Origin: Paulinella micropora | Lineage: Eukaryota > Cercozoa > Imbricatea > Euglyphida | Assembly: GCA_009731375.1 (NCBI GenBank) | Contig: BJOX01000278.1 | Location: 422,497-484,218, forward strand | DNA: 61,722 nucleotides | Direction: 5' to 3' | Notes under the pieces: generated by a model | What the model saw: the letters and a program-made list of their open reading frames with translations, nothing else | Database searches by the model: none | Told to the model about the DNA's origin: nothing | Program-made: the position numbers and the translations under genes | In this document: positions 12,346 through 23,604 of the stretch, piece by piece | Numbering within the stretch: the stretch's first letter is position 1 | Layout: every line of letters starts with the position of its first letter

Positions 12346-12599
12346 GAAGGAGAGAGCCACAGCATCCAGACACGACAGAGCTGAGAGGTGTTCTACTCCA
12401 CCCGCATGTCCCAGTTTCTGGTGCCACTTTCTGGGTTCGTTTCCTGAAAAGCCTTTTGCCTAGAACGTGCCTGAGTGAGGATGAATGTACACAAGCAACA
12501 TCCCCACGTCCAGCAACTGTGAGCCCAGCTGGTGAAAAGAGAGGAGAATAGAACACCCAGCAGTCGCACCTGCCAACACTAGTGACAGAATTAAGTCTA

Positions 12600-13025
12600 G
12601 TAGCTGGCATACATGCATCTATACATACGTACATAGGTACATAGAAATATGCATACGTACATACAAAGGTGCATAATGTGCATCCAAAAATATGTACATC
12701 GGTACAGAGAAACATGCATACGTACATACAAAGATGCATAAAGTGCATACTGCTGTTGCAGGTGGGCAAGAACAGAATGTCCAGGCAAAGGTTACATACA
12801 TAACATACATACCATACATACATACATACATACATACATACATACACGCATACATACATACATTCATACATACATACATACAATGTACATACGTATATAC
12901 GTACGGTACGTAGGTACATATACGTACGTACGTACATACACGTACATACGTACGTACGTACTTACGTACGTACATGCACACATACATACATGCGTAAATG
13001 CAAACATGCCTGAATACATACATAC

Positions 13026-13056
<31 letters not shown>

Positions 13057-13350
13057 CATAGATACTACATACATACATACATACATACATACATACATGC
13101 ATACATACATGCATACATACATGCATACATACATACATACATACATACGTACGTACATGCATGCATACATGCATACATACATACATACATACATACATAC
13201 ATACACATACATACATACATACATACACACATACACACACACACACATACACAACACACACACACACACACACACATACACACATACACACACACACACA
13301 TACATACATACATGCATACATACATAAATACATACATACATAGGGAAGGG
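12600..13350. repeat. (CATA)n and variants
   Basis: CATA/TACG tetranucleotides with CA-rich patches. A short unique sequence around 12760-12795 interrupts it. The Tyr-Ile-His-Thr and Met-Tyr-Val-Cys frames are translated repeat. Confidence 0.95.
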
Positions 13351-13363
13351 GAGGGGAAGGGGG

Positions 13364-14452
<1,089 letters not shown>

Positions 14453-14715
14453 GAAATATCGACTAATGTCAGAAAAAAGGAGCTTCTGATTTCGTCAACC
14501 AGGAAGTCTGTGGGTAAAGTATTAACCCGATGCCCAGCTAAGCCGTGATGTTTGCACGGAAGGGACTGATACAGGCAATACCAAAGCTTCCTGGTACCAG
14601 GCGGGGCCAGGGCTCGTTCCATAAAGCGCCCCTTGCAGAACGAGCTCCCACCTCCATTACAGAGGGCCCAGTAAGCAGATGGAGTTTCGAGACTGTTCGA
14701 CAGTCTAGTATAAAC

Positions 14716-14716
<1 letters not shown>
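14453..14716 (-). repeat. Dispersed repeat (about 490-bp family), 3' part, minus strand
   Basis: Reverse complement of the family at 10573-11061: it begins at GATGAAATATCGACTAATGTC after (GATA)n and ends at AGTCTAGTATAAAC, where another (GATA)n starts. Both boundaries are GATA tracts, as in the other copies. Flanking (GATA)n, (TA)n, (GA)n and (CAGA)n fill 14717-15112. Confidence 0.85.
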
Positions 14717-14791
<75 letters not shown>

Positions 14792-14863
14792 TAGATAGGT
14801 AAATGGATAGGTAGATAGGTAGATATGTAGATAGGTAGGTAGGTAGGTAGGTAGGTAGGTCGG

Positions 14864-14936
<73 letters not shown>

Positions 14937-15133
14937 CACAGACAGACAGACAGACAGACATAGACACAGAGACAAACAGAGACACAGAGAGACAAAGACA
15001 GAGACAGAGACAGACATAGACACAGAGACAAACATAGACACAGAGAGACAAAGACACAGACACAGACACAGACAGACAGACAGACAGACAGACCGACCGA
15101 CCAACAGATACAGAGATGTGCATTTCTCACTAG

Positions 15134-15167
15134 GTCTTAGAAGAGGCGCATCTAGATGGAAACCTGA

Positions 15168-15169
<2 letters not shown>
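15134..15169 (+). CDS. CIB-like gene, partial exon at the start of EF-hand 4
   Basis: After acceptor CTCACTAG the frame reads VLEEAHLDGNLK in phase 0, matching the CIB-family segment (V)LEE.D.D.DG that opens the last EF-hand. It is then broken by (GA)n, a G run and the 10-N gap at 15213-15222. The same DGNLK is encoded again right after the gap, so either a repeat expanded within the exon, or the exon was duplicated, or the assembly joined two partial copies. Confidence 0.5.
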
Positions 15170-15201
<32 letters not shown>

Positions 15202-15222
15202 GGGGGTTTTTTNNNNNNNNNN

Positions 15223-15329
15223 TGGATGGCAACCTCAAGTTATCTCGCACCGAGTTCAATCGTATCATCAAGCGCATTCCCGACTTCGTGACCAAGTTCC
15301 AGTTCACCCTGCAGGACGGAGCATACTAA
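15223..15329 (+). CDS. CIB-like gene, terminal exon with stop codon
   Basis: From the gap the frame reads DGNLKLSRTEF, then IIKRIPDFVTKFQFTL, and ends DGAY with TAA at 15327-15329. CIB proteins end in this way: a last EF-hand with DG..LS..EF, then the amphipathic helix ..I.R.PDF...F...L at the C terminus. This is the strongest single piece of evidence for the family call. The 5' end of the exon is lost in the gap. Downstream come (CT)n and a 3' region that is itself repeated in the array below. Confidence 0.7.
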
Positions 15330-15370
15330 GCCTTTTTTTTTCTTTTTTCTTTTTTCTTTTTCTTTTTCTT

Positions 15371-15420
<50 letters not shown>

Positions 15421-15429
15421 TTTTTTTTT

Positions 15430-15511
15430 TTTGCTCAGCAGTGGTTGTATATATGACAATGGTGGTAACCTCGCTGGAAAGCGTACTGCAAGTGCTTTCA
15501 AAAGACGTGCT

Positions 15512-15551
<40 letters not shown>

Positions 15552-15954
15552 TTCTACTACTACTACTTCTACTTCTGCTACTACTACTACTACTACTCTA
15601 CTACTACTACCACTACTACTACTACTGTATCATCCATATTGACTAAGATCGCTCACTTGAAATTCGATGATTTCGCCGTTTACTTCAGTCCTTCGTTACC
15701 AAGTTCCAATTCACGCTGCAGGATGGAGCGTGCAGAGCTTTTCTTGCTCAGTAGTAGTTGCATGTATGATGATGGTGATATGTATTGTATCGCTGGAGAG
15801 CTTAGCACAAGTGCTTTCGCTAATGACTTGTTCTTCACTGCTGTATCATCAGTATTGACTATGATCACTCAGTTGCCAGTCGATGATTTCCCCGCTGAGT
15901 GCAATCTTGTCATCAAGCATATGCCAGACTTCGTGCGCCAACTTCCAATTCACC

Positions 15955-16017
<63 letters not shown>

Positions 16018-16036
16018 GTACTACCACTACTACTAT

Positions 16037-16085
<49 letters not shown>

Positions 16086-16140
16086 GCTACTTCTACAAGG
16101 ACGGAGCGTACTAAACTACTAGTACTACCACTACTACTAT

Positions 16141-16186
<46 letters not shown>

Positions 16187-16307
16187 GCTACTTCTACAAA
16201 GACGGAGCGTACTAAACTTTCCATTTTCATTTTTTTTTTCTAGCTCAGTAGTAGTTGTATGTATGACGATGGTGTTGGTATCGCTGGCGCTTTCAAAAGC
16301 TTGGCTT

Positions 16308-16376
<69 letters not shown>

Positions 16377-16550
16377 CTCTGCTACTAGGATTACATTGTT
16401 GTATCGTAAGTATTGAACTTGACCAAGATCACTCAGTTGCCAGTCTGTCATTGCGCCCTTTAGTTTAGTCGCAACGTCAAGTGTATTCCCGACTTCGTCA
16501 CCGAGGTTCAAATTTCGCCCTGCAGGATGGATGGAACGTATTAGCAGTAG
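15430..16550 (+). pseudogene. Decayed tandem copies of the CIB-like terminal exon and its 3' region
   Basis: Fragments of the last exon recur downstream in the same orientation: about 15679-15735 (..ACCAAGTTCCAATTCACGC..), 15896-15957 (..CCAGACTTCGTGCGCCAAC..) and 16462-16550 (..ATTCCCGACTTCGTCACCG..), plus shorter GACGGAGCGTACTAAAC pieces at about 16100 and 16200. A 3' motif TTGCTCAGYAGTRGTTGTAT..GCTGG recurs at about 15430, 15747 and 16237. Each copy is frameshifted or cut by (ACT)n expansions (for example 15511-15626, 15955-16095, 16308-16376). The unit seems to be about 300-400 bp before expansion. Confidence 0.65.
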
Positions 16551-16963
16551 GTAAGCGGTCGAGAACACCTCAGAATCAAAGCTGCAACACGCNNNNNNNN
16601 NNNNNNNNNNNNNNNNNNNNNNNNNNNNNNNNNNNNNNNNNNNNNNNNNNNNNNNNNNNNNNNNNNNNNNNNNNNNNNNNNNNNNNNNNNNNNNNNNNNN
16701 NNNNNNNNNNNNNNNNNNNNNNNNNNNNNNNNNNNNNNNNNNNNNNNNNNNNNNNNNNNNNNNNNNNNNNNNNNNNNNNNNNNNNNNNNNNNNNNNNNNN
16801 NNNNNNNNNNNNNNNNNNNNNNNNNNNNNNNNNNNNNNNNNNNNNNNNNNNNNNNNNNNNNNNNNNNNNNNNNNNNNNNNNNNNNNNNNNNNNNNNNNNN
16901 NNNNNNNNNNNNNNNNNNNNNNNNNNNNNNNNNNNNNNNNNNNNNNNNNNNNNNNNNNNNNNN

Positions 16964-16979
16964 TCTCTCTCAGACTCTC

Positions 16980-17029
<50 letters not shown>

Positions 17030-17336
17030 CTTCCGTTCGCTCTTCTTCTTCACATGCCTTAGAGCGGAATAAGCACAAGTGACCGCTGCACTAATTGCCT
17101 TCGTATTTATGGACTGTATTTCATCTGTATTCTATTTATAGCTGAGAAGGTCCAACTTAGTGGCAGCCTCTTCCATCTTTTGCCAGTTCATCATATATTA
17201 ATACATTCGGTTATTGTTGTTAGACTACTATAATTAAAACAATAATCTATGATAGCCACTACACTCTCAGAGCAGAACTATAAACCGACACCTAGCGCTC
17301 GGCCCAGACCTCGACCGCACCCAACAACCCACCCAC
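16964..17336. other. Post-gap (CT)n and single-copy sequence
   Basis: After the gap 16593-16963, (CT)n runs to about 17026. Single-copy sequence follows to 17336. Nothing recognisable apart from the in-frame upstream extension of the next ORF. Confidence 0.5.
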
Positions 17337-17759
17337 ATGATAGTCATCGCCGAAGAAGGTAAACACACCCCGATCCCACCCGAAATCGACATCACTCTCG
17401 CATGGTCCACCCTCGGCGACACCGGAGAAACATGCCGTCACGACCGCATACACCCAGCGGCAGCACTGGCAAAAGAACTACAAGAGGCCAAACATCCCTG
17501 GAAACGTGATCTGATATTCACATCTCACGTCACATCCCCACGCGTGTTCCTCGTAGAAGCCACAACTCGCACAGATGCATGGCTAGTCAGAATGGACAAA
17601 TCTATACACGCAAATGCATCAGGGGAGTGCAATGAACTAACCTGGGACAAAGATGGCAAAAGAATCAAAGACCGAGGAGAGGACCCTCATATTGAATGGC
17701 CACTAATACCGTGGATTGCTACCAATGCCCCCGGGTATAACACACTCGTCATCTACTAA
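17337..17759 (+). CDS. Hypothetical protein, 140 residues, not recognised
   Basis: The frame starts at ATG 17337 and ends at TAA 17757-17759. Composition is protein-like (mixed charged and aromatic residues, several Trp: DITLAWSTLG, KHPWKRDLIF, TWDKDGKRIKD, HIEWPLIPWIATNAPG) with no low complexity, which sets it apart from nearly every other frame in the first 20 kb. The frame is open further upstream without an ATG for at least 25 codons, so this may be the tail of a broken gene or mobile-element protein. The plus strand from 17290 to 18400 is unusually rich in C and A and poor in G and T. No family is assigned. Confidence 0.35.
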   Translation: MIVIAEEGKHTPIPPEIDITLAWSTLGDTGETCRHDRIHPAAALAKELQEAKHPWKRDLIFTSHVTSPRVFLVEATTRTDAWLVRMDKSIHANASGECNELTWDKDGKRIKDRGEDPHIEWPLIPWIATNAPGYNTLVIY

Positions 17760-18497
17760 CACAAATATTTTGAATACCAAAAACGAATCCAAGATCTCAG
17801 ACTGGGTGCATCTGGATAATGCACATCCAACCTGCTAATGATAACTATGGGAGCGAAAGGTTACATTCCTGCCTCAGGATATAAAGCAATCCAGGAACAT
17901 TTCTCTAAAGCGCAAGCCAACGCATCCTCACTTAGCTCTGCCATGACCACATCCTCACGATCTGGAAATTACTGCATGCATGCCCGACGCACGCGACCCC
18001 ACCTCTTACTGCCCAAGCCTCCCCAACCAACCATCTCACTCTAACGACGCGCCCGACCCAGGCCAACTATAGGAAAAAACCCAACCACAACCCCCAAGGA
18101 ACTCCTCCGCCAGCCAACCAATGTCCAACAAACTTGCGTGCATAGATTGGTCCCACCTCGATTCCCAGAAAAACATGCACAACACCAACAAGTACCCAAC
18201 GACCCCTACAAACGACCAACGAAGTCATATGCAGCGCCAACGTGTACCCAACACGCCAACAAACCCACAACCAACGTGTGCCCAACAAACCAACTAACCA
18301 AAACCACTGGAGAACCTACCCCCACGACTGTTGTGCAACCACCCACCTTTCACACAGACCACATGTCTTTCCTCATTTGACGGTTCCGGTCCTCGGATTC
18401 TGTTCTCTCTCATTTGAGGGCTATGACTCGGTTTCGGAGCCAACACGTGAGGGTTGATGAGGCTCTGGCAACAGTCCTTATCGGCTTACGAATACTT

Positions 18498-18536
<39 letters not shown>

Positions 18537-19640
18537 NNNNNNNNNNCCCCCCCCTGTGAAACATTATTGTAGAAAACACAAACGTGACTCAAAACATAAT
18601 GATACCCTTACCCTCACTCTCTCCGAGAAGTACTGTGTCGGGTTTGGCTACCCTGCTATCCACAGCGAGTATGCCTCGGTTACTAGGCTACGGAGTACAT
18701 GCAAGGCAGCGGGCATGTGGTATTAATATATATATTCGAGCCTACCCAACGAGAAGAGGTTTAACTCTCTACTCTCCCTCACAACTGGGTAAAAGTAACA
18801 TGCAAAAGATATCTATATATGTATCATATAAAAGTACATAGATATATTGACGATCTCGAGAGAAGTGAAACTATACACATGTAAAATTAGTATGATAATA
18901 CATATGATCATACGACACTGCAGTTATCCCGGCATCTATGATCATGAATCATTACAAACAAAAAATTGTGAAGCGCTTCCCGTAAGGGGGTACAGAAAAA
19001 CGACGAAAGCAATGTAATATGTGAGACAAAACAAACTGACAGTGAGATCTGTAATTATCAGCGGGTCTGGTACAGTCCGGTCAGTAGCCGAGGCCTTTCA
19101 AGACATCAGATCAATCGCCCTCCGACTGACACGCGATATCCTACTTGGCCTCTTATAGGCCAGGATTTGTATGTACATGATGTAAAATAATACTTTTAAA
19201 TGCTGGAGCCAGGGTAATCATGAAATATCACTAACTTTCAAGAATTGTTATTTATTAACCGTTCACAGGGGTTTACCAGACCACGAGTGACCGTGCTCAC
19301 CCCTTTGCCACTGATAAGAATGAGTAAGTATTGGGTTTGGTTAAAGGGAAAGGGTAAGGGTAAGATAAAGGGCAAGGTGAGTGTGTGTTCTCCAGTGCAT
19401 GTGAGCTGTGCTCACGACGAAGATTCTGAGCGGGATGTCTGTAGTGTAGAATTGGTTTAGGTTGTGTGTTAACGGATTTAGTTGAGTTAGAGTGAAAGGA
19501 TAAGTAGCACGGCCAGTGGGAGAAAAATTACAAGTTGATATGGGTAAAAAAGGAAATTGTCAGAGTAAAAAGGGAAATTTTCCAGTGCACCTGGGGGGAG
19601 AAAAGACTGGTAAAAAAGTAGAAATAAGTTTGATTAGAAT
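17760..19640. other. Intergenic single-copy sequence with one poly-C gap
   Basis: The C/A-rich strand continues to about 18400 with CCAAC repeats. A poly-C run (from 18503) abuts the gap 18537-18546. From 18550 to 19640 I see AT-rich single-copy sequence and no convincing ORF, RNA gene or repeat. If the old minus-strand retroelement (gag at 20560-21672) once extended here, its protease and polymerase are no longer recognisable by eye. Confidence 0.4.
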
Positions 19641-20000
19641 GTATTGCGTTGCAGTAAATTTAACAGTAAAACGTATCTAATAATTGTAGGACTGGGACGA
19701 AGTGAGCGCAGAGGCGGCCGAGCGAGGGTCATTTGCGCGAAACCAGTGACCGATCGTATTCTCCGCTCCCTCTCCGCTCCCTCCCCCTGATCCGGACTGA
19801 ACTGGTGGTAATGATGAAAAACGATAATACTATTGGGGAGAGGGAGACTCAGCGCTAAATCGATGGAAAACGCACAGAACAAAGAAGCAAACAAAGTTTT
19901 ACTGAAATAATTCCACTCGGGTGGCACTTGTGCCGCTGACCGGGTACCAGCCAGCCGCTACCAGCGCCGACCGACGCACCGCCAAGTCCCAAATCAAAAT

Positions 20001-20522
20001 TCAGTGTCCGCGCTTTGCCAGGTACTGAATGTAGGCGCTGCTCTGGTTCTGGACATGTGCCAGATACGTGTTGGTTTGCATGGAAGAGTGAGCTAGAAAG
20101 GCTGACAGGCCGCTCATGGGCCGAGGCTGCCATGGCGCCAGCGCTTTGATTGGACCTGGCTCCAAGACGTGATGACAGGCTGGTTCGCGCGGGTTGTTTG
20201 GCAGCAACGCTGGCTCGCGCGGAGGGCACGGCTTACTCTCCGGGGCTGACACCACCGCTGCTACCGTAACGGGACTGGGCTCCGCCGGAGGCATGGGGCA
20301 CGTGGACTCCTGAGCAAAAAGCCGACGAGTTCGCTCTTTGCGGCGGCAGAGCTCGCACCAGCACCCCTGGCCACAGTCAGACAAGCATAAATTGCAGATG
20401 CACCCCACCCCGTGACTCCGCTTGATGCAGTCAGTACACTTGCAGCCCGGGACACAGGCAGCACAAGGCTTCGACGGTGTTAGCGCCGCCCTGCTTCCTC
20501 CCACTGCCTTTATTAGCGCCAC
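20001..20522 (-). CDS. Cysteine-rich ORF next to the degraded gag, function unknown
   Basis: A 173-codon frame beginning MALIKAVGG. Residues about 20-58 contain a dense Cys/His array, CAACVPGCKCTDC, then H-x3-CICNLC, then C-x3-CWCELC, followed by RRKER. The spacing suggests binding of two or more zinc ions. The rest is Pro/Ala-rich and ends YIQYLAKRGH. It follows the decayed gag in the same orientation, where the zinc-finger end of Gag would be, but the CxC/CxxC pattern does not match the CX8CX8CX3H finger of the young Gag. It could be a diverged Gag C terminus, a captured module, or part of a second GC-rich insertion. Base composition is more GC-rich than the gag fragment beside it. Confidence 0.4.
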   Translation of the reverse strand: MALIKAVGGSRAALTPSKPCAACVPGCKCTDCIKRSHGVGCICNLCLSDCGQGCWCELCRRKERTRRLFAQESTCPMPPAEPSPVTVAAVVSAPESKPCPPREPALLPNNPREPACHHVLEPGPIKALAPWQPRPMSGLSAFLAHSSMQTNTYLAHVQNQSSAYIQYLAKRGH

Positions 20523-20559
20523 CCGCCGGAAGCTGAGGCTTTGCAGTCTTGAATGAACA

Positions 20560-21672
20560 GTGTGAGCTTATTTTTGTTGTAGACATGCAAAGCACTGAGG
20601 AAATATAGAAGTATGGCTTTGTGGTTGTAAAAGAGAATGTACTGGGCCCACATTTGTTAAGACAGATGCAAGCTGAGTGACAGACTGCAACTGCTCCGAT
20701 ACCAATTTCAAACCCAATCAATGTGCCCGTACGCGTGCAAGTGTTGGTATCCACTTGCCTTAAAGTATCGAATGAGGGCAGCAATTTCCAAAGTACAATT
20801 CATCTCTGCATGTCCACCCTTCCTCGCTATCTCCCTCTCTCCTCTGTACTTATCGTAAGTCATACGATCACATCCAGCTCCAAGGAGGGATCGATCACAG
20901 AGATGCTCTAGGACTTTGCTGGAAGCATCTATCCATCTCATTGAACTTAGCCATGAGAGTCTTCTCTGTGTCGGCCTCATTGGCAGTGATAGCATAGAGC
21001 TTGAGGCCCCCTCCCCCCATCTTGATTTTAGCTAGGGCTGTCTGCAGCGCCTGCTTTTTCTTCTGGGAGTCAGTCAAGTTAATTACTGTCACTCCCCCTT
21101 GGGGTCCTCCTCCTGTGGGTCCTCCTCCCCTGCTTTCCTGGGTAGGTGGAGCCGTTGGCAGTGGAGCCGCCCGTGCTACTACCATTGCCACAGCTATTTT
21201 CTCCCTCTGCTCCTTCTCCTCTTTCTGTCTCGTCTCGTCTTCTTTTACCAGTCGTGCTATATGAGTCACGAACTGTGCTAGCCCTGTGGCACTAGAGAGG
21301 AAGTGTGCCTTTTCTCTCATGGAAGTCTTATCGGCTCTGTTATTGGCTGGGATTGCTGAAAGAGGGCCTTTAACGAGAGCGATTTTTTGTGTGGGCCCAT
21401 TGCTTCCATATTGGTTTTTGCTCCTTCCCCTCAAAGAGGCCCTTATGGAGTTGTGTGAGGCGTTCAAGCACCTGACAAGACTGGTCAACCTCCTCGTAAA
21501 CAGGATGTTGCCTTGTATTATCTTTCAGGGCTTTGTACATCTCGTTGTAAGCCCGTGTGTAGGCAGTTACAAAAGCCTCAAGGGCAAACTCAATGCCAGC
21601 TGGGTTTCTACCTTCGAACTTTCTCTCTATATTCTTGATATCAGTGGCACTGGGGACACCACAGACAGACAA
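20560..21672 (-). pseudogene. Old Ty3-like gag, central part, frameshifted
   Basis: Three overlapping minus frames align in order with residues of about 225-605 of the intact Gag at 29845. Matches include GIEFALEAFV.. with the IFHFF..MEIKAL region, SATGLAQFVTHIARLV with SASELVAFITHAQKLV, LIRYFKASGYQHL with LISYFQSHGYQHL, and then GTLIGFEI, which is identical in both. Frame changes fall near 21380, 20900 and 20720, so the copy is dead. Protein similarity is clear but DNA has diverged, so this element is much older than the one at 28838-39509. Its N-terminal part lies beyond the GC-rich block at 27590-27860. The other end stops near 20560, beside the Cys-rich ORF. Confidence 0.85.
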
Positions 21673-21674
21673 CC

Positions 21675-21764
21675 ATGCTGCAGTTCGCCGAACAGTTCCG
21701 GCGCGACAGCATCGTCCCCAAGAAGCCGAGGCAGGTAGATCGCCAGGGCCGCTACACCACTTGA
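21675..21764 (+). CDS. Short ORF at the left edge of the GC-rich block (29 codons)
   Basis: It starts at the ATG that marks the composition break and ends TGA at 21762-21764. It begins MLQFAEQFRRDSIVPKK. After it come a splice-donor-like CAG|GTGAGG (21800) and a pyrimidine tract ending TAG (21831-21833). It may be a small gene, the 5' exon of a spliced one, or a truncated end of the original DNA. Low confidence because of its size. Confidence 0.25.
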   Translation: MLQFAEQFRRDSIVPKKPRQVDRQGRYTT

Positions 21765-21914
21765 ACGACCAGCGCGGGGGCGGGCCGCCCCCCGCTCAGG
21801 TGAGGACCTGTCCGCCTCTCTTCTTCTTCGTAGCCCGGCCCGTGCTGCCGGCCGGCCACGAGGCCAGCACCGGGTGCGAGGCCCCACCAACTCCTCCCGT
21901 CCGGCTGTCGTCAA

Positions 21915-22066
21915 AACAGAACGGTGCCTTGAATAAAAAAATAACTCGAGACAGAACGGTGCCTTTAATAAAAAAAATAACTCGAGACAGAACGGTGCCT
22001 TGAATAAAAAAAGAACTCGAGACAGAACGGTGCCTTGAATAAAAAAAGAACTCAAGACAGAACGGT
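21915..22066. repeat. Tandem array, about 35-bp unit, each with an AATAAA
   Basis: Four units and a decayed fifth of GACAGAACGGTGCCTT followed by (G/T)AATAAAAAAA and (T/G)AACTCGA. Each unit repeats a plus-strand AATAAA in an A-rich context. It lies just past the stop of the minus-strand gene (22123) and after the short plus-strand ORF, so it may serve as an iterated 3'-end signal. Short reiterations are common in large DNA-virus genomes, but the role here is inference. Confidence 0.8.
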
Positions 22067-22122
22067 GCTTTTCAGCAAAAACCACTCTCGTCACCCCTTC
22101 TGCCAAAGACAGCACGGTGGTG

Positions 22123-22745
22123 CTAAGAGAAGATGTTGCCTAGCGCTAGGTCACGGATGGCCCTTTTGAGCGCGGGTACTTCCTGGGGCACTGCCTCCAG
22201 CCTCGCGATGACGTAGCCCCAGCTCTCTCGGCCTTCGAGCCACCCGTCACCAGACCCGTCAAAGTCCTGGTCCACAAAGTAGAAGAGCGCTGCCAGGGGG
22301 TGGGCAAAGGAGCCGTTCTCTTCCTCATCGTCGCTCCCGCACTCTTCCTCTCCCTTTTGCTCCAGGTCGCAGGATCTCCTGTGTGTCCCACTGGTCGGCC
22401 TCCCCGGTCCCAAAGTGGAGCAGGCACGCCATCACCTCAGCCAGGACCTTTTGCTTCCACTGAGCCTTCAGCCGGGCGAGATAGGCTGCGAGGTGTGGCT
22501 GTCGGTGCACCTCGGCGGTGGAACGGGCCAACTTCATTTCGGCCCGGGCCCGGCGGCCAAAGATAGCCCTGCGCCGCTTGAGGGGTGGAGGGGCGGGTGT
22601 CTGCGCCACGGCGCTTCTGGCTCGCCGGCACCAGGGCGTCGGCCGGGGCGTCGGCCAGTGCGCCGGCCAGCGTCCGCGCCGCAGCGGTCGGAGACGGAAG
22701 AGGGGTCGAGGGGAGCAAGTCGGCGGTACACGAGGGGGTAGACAT
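22123..22745 (-). pseudogene. GC-rich block, minus-strand gene, frameshifted; acidic C-terminal region
   Basis: Likely start at ATG 22745 (MSTPSCTADLLPS..), stop TAG at 22123-22125. Coding character moves between three frames: an Ala/Pro-rich N terminus; a basic helical region with KRRRAIFGRRARAEMKLA and LAAYLARLKAQWKQKVL; and a C-terminal region with acidic EEECGSDDEEEN, then FVDQDFDGSG and LEAVPQEVPALKRAIRDL. The changes fall near 22580 and 22370. They could be decay, sequencing errors in GC-rich DNA, or unseen splicing. I do not recognise the family. An Arg-rich segment beside an acidic one would suit a nucleic-acid-binding or assembly factor, which is speculation. Confidence 0.4.
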
Positions 22746-23465
22746 AGACTCTGCCTCCAGCGAGCGGAAGTGAATTGTGGCCGGGACCGGGAGCTGGCGT
22801 CCTCCCCCCGGCGCAGCGTGCGTCGCGCGCCCGGCCTCGCGCGTCCGCCGCCGCGCTGGCGAGCGCCCCCCCCCCCCCCCCCCCCCCCCGCCCCCCCCCC
22901 NNNNNNNNNNNNNNNNNNNNNNNNNNNNNNNNNNNNNNNNNNNNNNNNNNNNNNNNNNNNNNNNNNNNNNNNNNNNNNNNNNNNNNNNNNNNNNNNNNNN
23001 NNNNNNNNNNNNNNNNNNNNNNNNNNNNNNNNNNNNNNNNNNNNNNNNNNNNNNNNNNNNNNNNNNNNNNNNNNNNNNNNNNNNNNNNNNNNNNNNNNNN
23101 NNNNNNNNNNNNNNNNNNNNNNNNNNNNNNNNNNNNNNNNNNNNNNNNNNNNNNNNNNNNNNNNNNNNNNNNNNNNNNNNNNNNNNNNNNNNNNNNNNNN
23201 NNNNNNNNNNNNNNNNNNNNNNNNNNNNNNNNNNNNNNNNNNNNNNNNNNNNNNNNNNNNNNNNNNNNNNNNNNNNNNNNNNNNNNNNNNNNNNNNNNNN
23301 NNNNNNNNNNNNNNNNNNNNNNNNNNNNNNNNNNNNNNNNNNNNNNNNNNNNNNNNNNNNNNNNNNNNNNNNNNNNNNNNNNNNNNNNNNNNNNNNNNNN
23401 NNNNNNNNNNNNNNNNNNNNNNNNNNNNNNNNNNNNNNCCGCGGCCCCCGCGGGGGGGGGGGGGG

Positions 23466-23504
<39 letters not shown>

Positions 23505-23604
23505 CCCGGCCCCCCGCGGTGCGTGCGAGCCCTGGCGCAGGGAGGGTAGCGGACAGCGCGGGGGTACAGGCTACCCCACAAAGCACGACCGGCCGAAGCC
23601 GCTC

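Noticed and set aside
11654-12937. 427-residue minus-strand ORF opposite the EF-hand exon
   Set aside because: It is made of translated (CATA)n, (CTT)n and (TA)n; the plus-strand exon with splice sites explains the unique part.
19245-19460. 71-residue plus-strand ORF
   Set aside because: Contains a GGGTAAGGGTAAG-type Lys/Gly tract, no Met-initiated conserved core; no support as a gene.
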